Assembly: GCA_009823505.1 (NCBI GenBank)
Contig: VZQC01012261.1
Location: 1,445,437-1,509,436 of the forward strand
Source of the DNA: Rhizomys pruinosus
Lineage: Eukaryota; Chordata; Mammalia; Rodentia; Spalacidae
Length of the DNA stretch: 64,000 bases
Reading direction: 5' to 3'
Part shown: piece by piece, positions 60,241-64,000 of the stretch
Layout: the number at the start of each line of letters is the position of its first letter
How positions within the stretch are numbered: the first letter of the stretch is position 1
Notes under the pieces: generated by a model
What the model was told of the DNA's origin: nothing
The model's database searches: none
Seen by the model: the letters and a program-made list of their open reading frames with translations, nothing else
Made by a program: the position numbers and the translations under genes

Positions 60241-60849
60241 CTTAACTGCACCTCTGTCCCTTGGCTTGTGTCCTGAAGAGCTTCATGTTTCCTTGGCAGT
60301 TCATCCAGTGAACTGTTTTTAGAATAGGCATGTGTCCGGCCATCAGTACTAAGGTCCACAATTTATTGTGTCAATGGAAATTTTGTTTAGTTTTGGAGAT
60401 CAGGAGAGCTGAGCCGAGGGCAGAAAATGAAAGTCCACAACTAAGTGAAAGGGGTGCTGTTTGCTTCCTACATGGCCTGGTGTGAACTCAGCTTGGGGAT
60501 CAGATGCCGCTTCTCACAGCACCAGCCCCCAGCTCCATGCTCTCGACCCTCACTGCGTGCCTCACGAACATGCTGCTGAGACACATTTCTGAAGCAGAGG
60601 GGGCTCTCCAGCCATGGAGCTGGTTCCTCAGTCCAGCCACAGGCCTCTTGGAACATTCTGGCTTCCAAATGACTCAACCACTGGGCCTCTGTTAGCTTAA
60701 ATGGAAGGTATGCCTCTAGTTTCTAAATGTCTGTGTGACTGCGGTTTAGCTGCCTCTCACAGCTGTGGATTCGGATGGCTCCCCATCCTCTCCTCCTTCC
60801 TTGGCATGTCCAGTGGCATCCACTTTAAGGAATGATTGAATTCAGGGAA
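60241..60849. other. intronic sequence, nothing recognised
   Basis: Open frames at 60468-60695 on both strands have no known domain. Confidence 0.5.
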
Positions 60850-60861
60850 GACTGTTTTCAT

Positions 60862-60901
<40 letters not shown>

Positions 60902-61074
60902 TTTTTTTACAAGATTATCAAATCTAGACCCATGTCCCCCACCCTATCCCCCCACCCAACCAAAGCTCATGTATTCTGCCAAACGTGCTTTTCATCTCTT
61001 TCTCAGCCTTTCTCAAAATTCTCTATGTGAGACTGTTTGACTCTTTTGACTGTTTTGACCAGAAGTTCACTGTT
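60862..61074 (-). mobile_element. LINE-1 3' UTR fragment with TSD
   Basis: Minus-strand L1 3' end of about 160 bp (60916-61074), with a (TA)n-expanded tail (60862-60899). Flanks actgttttcatt on both sides. Confidence 0.88.
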
Positions 61075-61213
61075 CACTGTTTTCATTTTGAGGAAAAGTC
61101 AAATAAGGAAGGCCATCTAAAACAACTCTAAGGCAAAGCCAAACTACCTGTTCTCAGAAAAATGTTCCTTCCCCATTATTCCTTATCACCTCCATAGTCA
61201 CTTCATGATGACA

Positions 61214-61244
61214 ATGTGTGTGTGTGTGTGTGTGTTTGTGTGTG
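61214..61244. repeat. (GT)n microsatellite
   Basis: GT repeat with one T interruption, at the tail of the neighbouring antisense SINE. Confidence 0.93.
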
Positions 61245-61452
61245 ACTAAGGTTTGAGCCCAGAACCTCCCACTTCTACGCAAGTGTTGGTCTATCCCCAG
61301 CCCTGTTTTGTTTTTTTTTTTGAGTCAGCCAAAGTTCAAAGTTACCCAGGCTAGCCTAGAAGTCACTCTGAAACCCAGGCAGTCCTTGAACTCATCTACC
61401 TGCCTCAGCCTCCAGAGTAGATGGAATTATAGGCCTATGTTATCAGACAGAA
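61245..61452 (-). repeat. B4/ID-B1-type SINE, old
   Basis: Antisense ID-like part (gtttgagcccagaacctccc ... gtctatccccagccc) joined to a diverged antisense B1 (gagtcagccaaagttcaaag ... ctcagcctccagag). The order differs from the copy at 20846, so this may be two adjacent elements. Confidence 0.55.
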
Positions 61453-63614
61453 TAAGACTTCTATTCAATGAAAAGGTTGAAATCTAAAGACTCTGGTCAG
61501 GTTATTAGTAAGGAGAGAAGGAAACGGACTCCCACTGACCAAGAGAGAGAGATCAGGTTCTCGTTAAACTTTCATTTTAATAAGACTCTAAAATCAGGAC
61601 CAAAGGTAGAAAGCAGCACAGAAACTGTGAACAAGCCTTGCAGCCAGGTCTCCTGCCTGCTGCAGCTGTGACAAGCCCGATCTCCACCCTCACCCCTGGC
61701 ACACTGACTTCCACACCTGGCATCTCCTACCAAATACAGGTGTTCCTGCAAGCTCAAAGCAACAGAATCAAGTAAGAGGAAAAGGGACTGGAGTTCACCA
61801 GCCGTATGGCTGGAGAAGAACATTAAGGACCCAAGTTGCAGAAAATGACATATAAATGTATTGGAACTTTAGAATCCTTTGAGTTGGGAAGAATCTTCTG
61901 TTGTATTTCACAACCTCCAACCACACGGCACAGGATTTCCTTCTGAGAGCACCCTTTCCCGCTCCCCCCCATCATCTGCCTGTAAGCTTCTCAGCAGGGC
62001 AAGCTCTTTAAATCACAGTCTTCCATGTAAAAATCCAGCTAAAAGCTGATTGTAAACAAGCTCATCAGATGAGCTAGTTCTGTACCTCTGGAGAGACACA
62101 GAGAAGGATTTCTTCCTTCTCATCACAGCAACCCTTCCGCTCTGTCCTCTGAGGCAGGAGTTGGTAAGCTACCGCTCCTGTTTTTATAAATATTTAGTAG
62201 AACACAGTCATACCCAGCGAAGCGGAGTAGAGCAGAGACCATACAGACTATGAGCCCAAAGTATGTACTTTCTGACCTTTCAGATATACAGTTTCTGATG
62301 CCTACTGGGTCTAGCGAATTTTCCCAAAGTACCTGTGGTGAATTACATATTTGTTTTATTTTCAATTCCAGTCTACCATAGACATTTGTAAAATTTAATA
62401 AAATGAATTGTCAGACATACAAATTTTTTAAATGAATTGAAAGTATAAGACTATAAGTTTTAGTATTAGATTCAACCAACACAAAATTGTATTCTAATAA
62501 ATATAAAAAAGACAAATAGAATGTAAAATAGAGAAAATGACAAAATGGTACATATTTTATTGAGAGCATACATAATATAAGAATTATTATTGCACTAACA
62601 TTTTTGTTGTTCATCTGTATTAATGAAAGAAAAAGTTTCCATTGAAACAGCAGGCATCTAATTCCCCATGTCAGGGCCTTCGTACACATTCTGAACAAAC
62701 ACTGCGACTATGAGTATATAAGATTTTAATGGGACTGAGTTTTGTACTCAATATCTAATTTAAGCTGGCTGATACCAGTACATCCAAGAATAATGTAATC
62801 TAAAATATTTCCTGTGTTGTGTGAATCCCAATCAGCAGAAAGAAACTAGCCTTGTGGAGAATAGTATGGAATAAGGCTTGAAAACTTGTTTCAACACTTA
62901 AGAATATTCCCTCAAATACTTCTTATTCAAAATGAAGTCAGTCACACTGTATTTCCAAACTTCATCCTTCATCATTAGCCATAACCTACAATTACAAAGT
63001 TGCAAACATTTCTTCTGTGAAACCTGGATCTTATATATGATATACTTTGAGCTATGGTAGATACTAATCTACTCTGTCATATGACAAGTCTACCAATTTC
63101 CTGCCTGGGTAGCATAGAAAGCCCTGCCACAGGGATGAAAGGTTTTCTTACTCTATTTCTATATTTGTCTCACTGAGGACTTGGAACTTCAGGCGGGAGC
63201 AGCCCCTGGCCACACTGAAGTACACTGTTTAGTGTTCCTTGATTCTAAACTCAACCATTCTTTAAATCATCTTTCACAGGAAGTTGTAGTTCCCAGATCT
63301 TGGTCATCATGATTTCTTGGAGAAATGCAGTCCTTTAAACGTGCCGTTTTAGCAAAACTGTTGTTTCTGATGTACAGGGCCAACGAGAATGCAGTGGGCT
63401 CCAACCTTCAGAGCCTTGGTATCCATGCATCAGTCATGTGCCTTAAGGGTTACATGGCTAACTCACATTAATACTAAATTTTCCAGAACTCTGAAGGCTA
63501 TTAATAGACTGCCCTGCACATCTCATAGTTGAATTTTAAAGACTGAGTCATTATATTTGACATCATGCAGTTTCAGCTTATTAACAGCCATCCTTCAGGT
63601 CCATTAAAGTCTTT
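61453..63614. other. Stard13: intronic single-copy sequence
   Basis: About 2.2 kb with no repeat, exon or RNA gene recognised. Confidence 0.55.
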
Positions 63615-63826
63615 ATTTTTGCTTTATGTGTATGAATGTTTTGCCTGCATGTATGTAAGTACAACACATCTATTACAATAGTCATAGAGGCCAGAAGACG
63701 ATGTTGGACTCCTGTAACTAGAATTATAGACAGTTGTGAGCTGCCATGTGGCTGCTGAGACCTGAACCCAGGTGCTCTCTAAGAGCAGCCAATGCTCTTA
63801 ACTGCTGAGCTATCTCTCCAGCCCCC
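63615..63826 (-). repeat. B2 SINE, old, with TSD
   Basis: Antisense, diverged B2. Flanks ccattaaagtcttt and ccattaagatcttt. Confidence 0.87.
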
Positions 63827-63847
63827 ATTAAGATCTTTGTACATGTT

Positions 63848-64000
63848 TTAGCCAGGCGTGGTAGCGCATGCCTTTAATCCTAGCACTTGGGAGGCAGAGG
63901 CAAGCGGATCTCTGTGAGTTCAAGGCCAGCCTGGTCTACAGAGTGAGCTCCAGGCCAGCTGGGGCTACATAGAGACCCTGTCTCAAAAATACCAAAAAAA
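63848..64000 (+). repeat. B1 SINE at window end
   Basis: Sense B1 (gccaggcgtggtagcgcatg) whose A tail is cut by the window end. Confidence 0.92.

Larger units (their letters stand above)
57076..64000 (+). other. Stard13: Stard13 intron downstream of exon C (partial)
   Basis: Begins with GTAGGT and runs off the right edge. Holds the SINEs, MIR-like and L1 fragments listed separately. 57381-57744 and 61451-63614 show no recognised element. Confidence 0.8.

Overview
This is mammalian, muroid-rodent genomic DNA and nearly all of it is intronic. The rodent assignment rests on dozens of B1, B2, B3 and B4/ID SINEs and rodent-type LINE-1 copies. The B2 sequences differ from the house-mouse consensus and look more like those of cricetid rodents (hamsters, voles, deer mice); species cannot be fixed from the window. 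No bacterial-type genes, operons or CRISPR arrays are present.

The one functional gene I can support is Stard13 (DLC2, a RhoGAP/START-domain protein) on the + strand. Three small internal exons with correct splice sites and compatible phases encode the N-terminal SAM domain: 1503-1574, 4473-4554 and 57012-57075. The gene continues beyond both window edges. The intron between the second and third exons is about 52.5 kb as assembled and holds most of what else is described.

Layout: 1-4.6 kb, upstream introns and exons A and B. 4.6-10.2 kb, a nearly full-length minus-strand L1 with a B1 inside. 10.2-13.7 kb, a suspicious duplicated/inverted segment next to a single N. 13.7-28.9 kb, single-copy intron with SINEs, L2 and ancient L1 fragments and a 130-bp CTTC microsatellite. 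28.9-37.9 kb, a patchwork of minus-strand L1 pieces; one carries a Prps1 processed pseudogene with a poly(A) tail and target-site duplications. 37.9-44.2 kb, densely nested SINEs with unusually many indels and a 1-kb G/T-only tract inside a B2. 44.2-46.4 kb, poorly identified sequence. 46.4-49.2 kb, another minus-strand L1. 49.2-57 kb, intron with an inverted duplication beside another single N. 57-64 kb, exon C and the next intron.

No new biological system is evident. The most unusual structures (direct and inverted duplications, strand flips, the G/T tract, error-like SINE copies) cluster near four single-N positions (11192, 35173, 37886, 51716) and look more like assembly or raw-long-read artefacts than biology. 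The best genuine biology is a B2 subfamily marked by a 17-bp internal tandem duplication, the Prps1 retrocopy with an 18-nt in-frame insertion, and an unidentified retroposed segment at 50017-50420.
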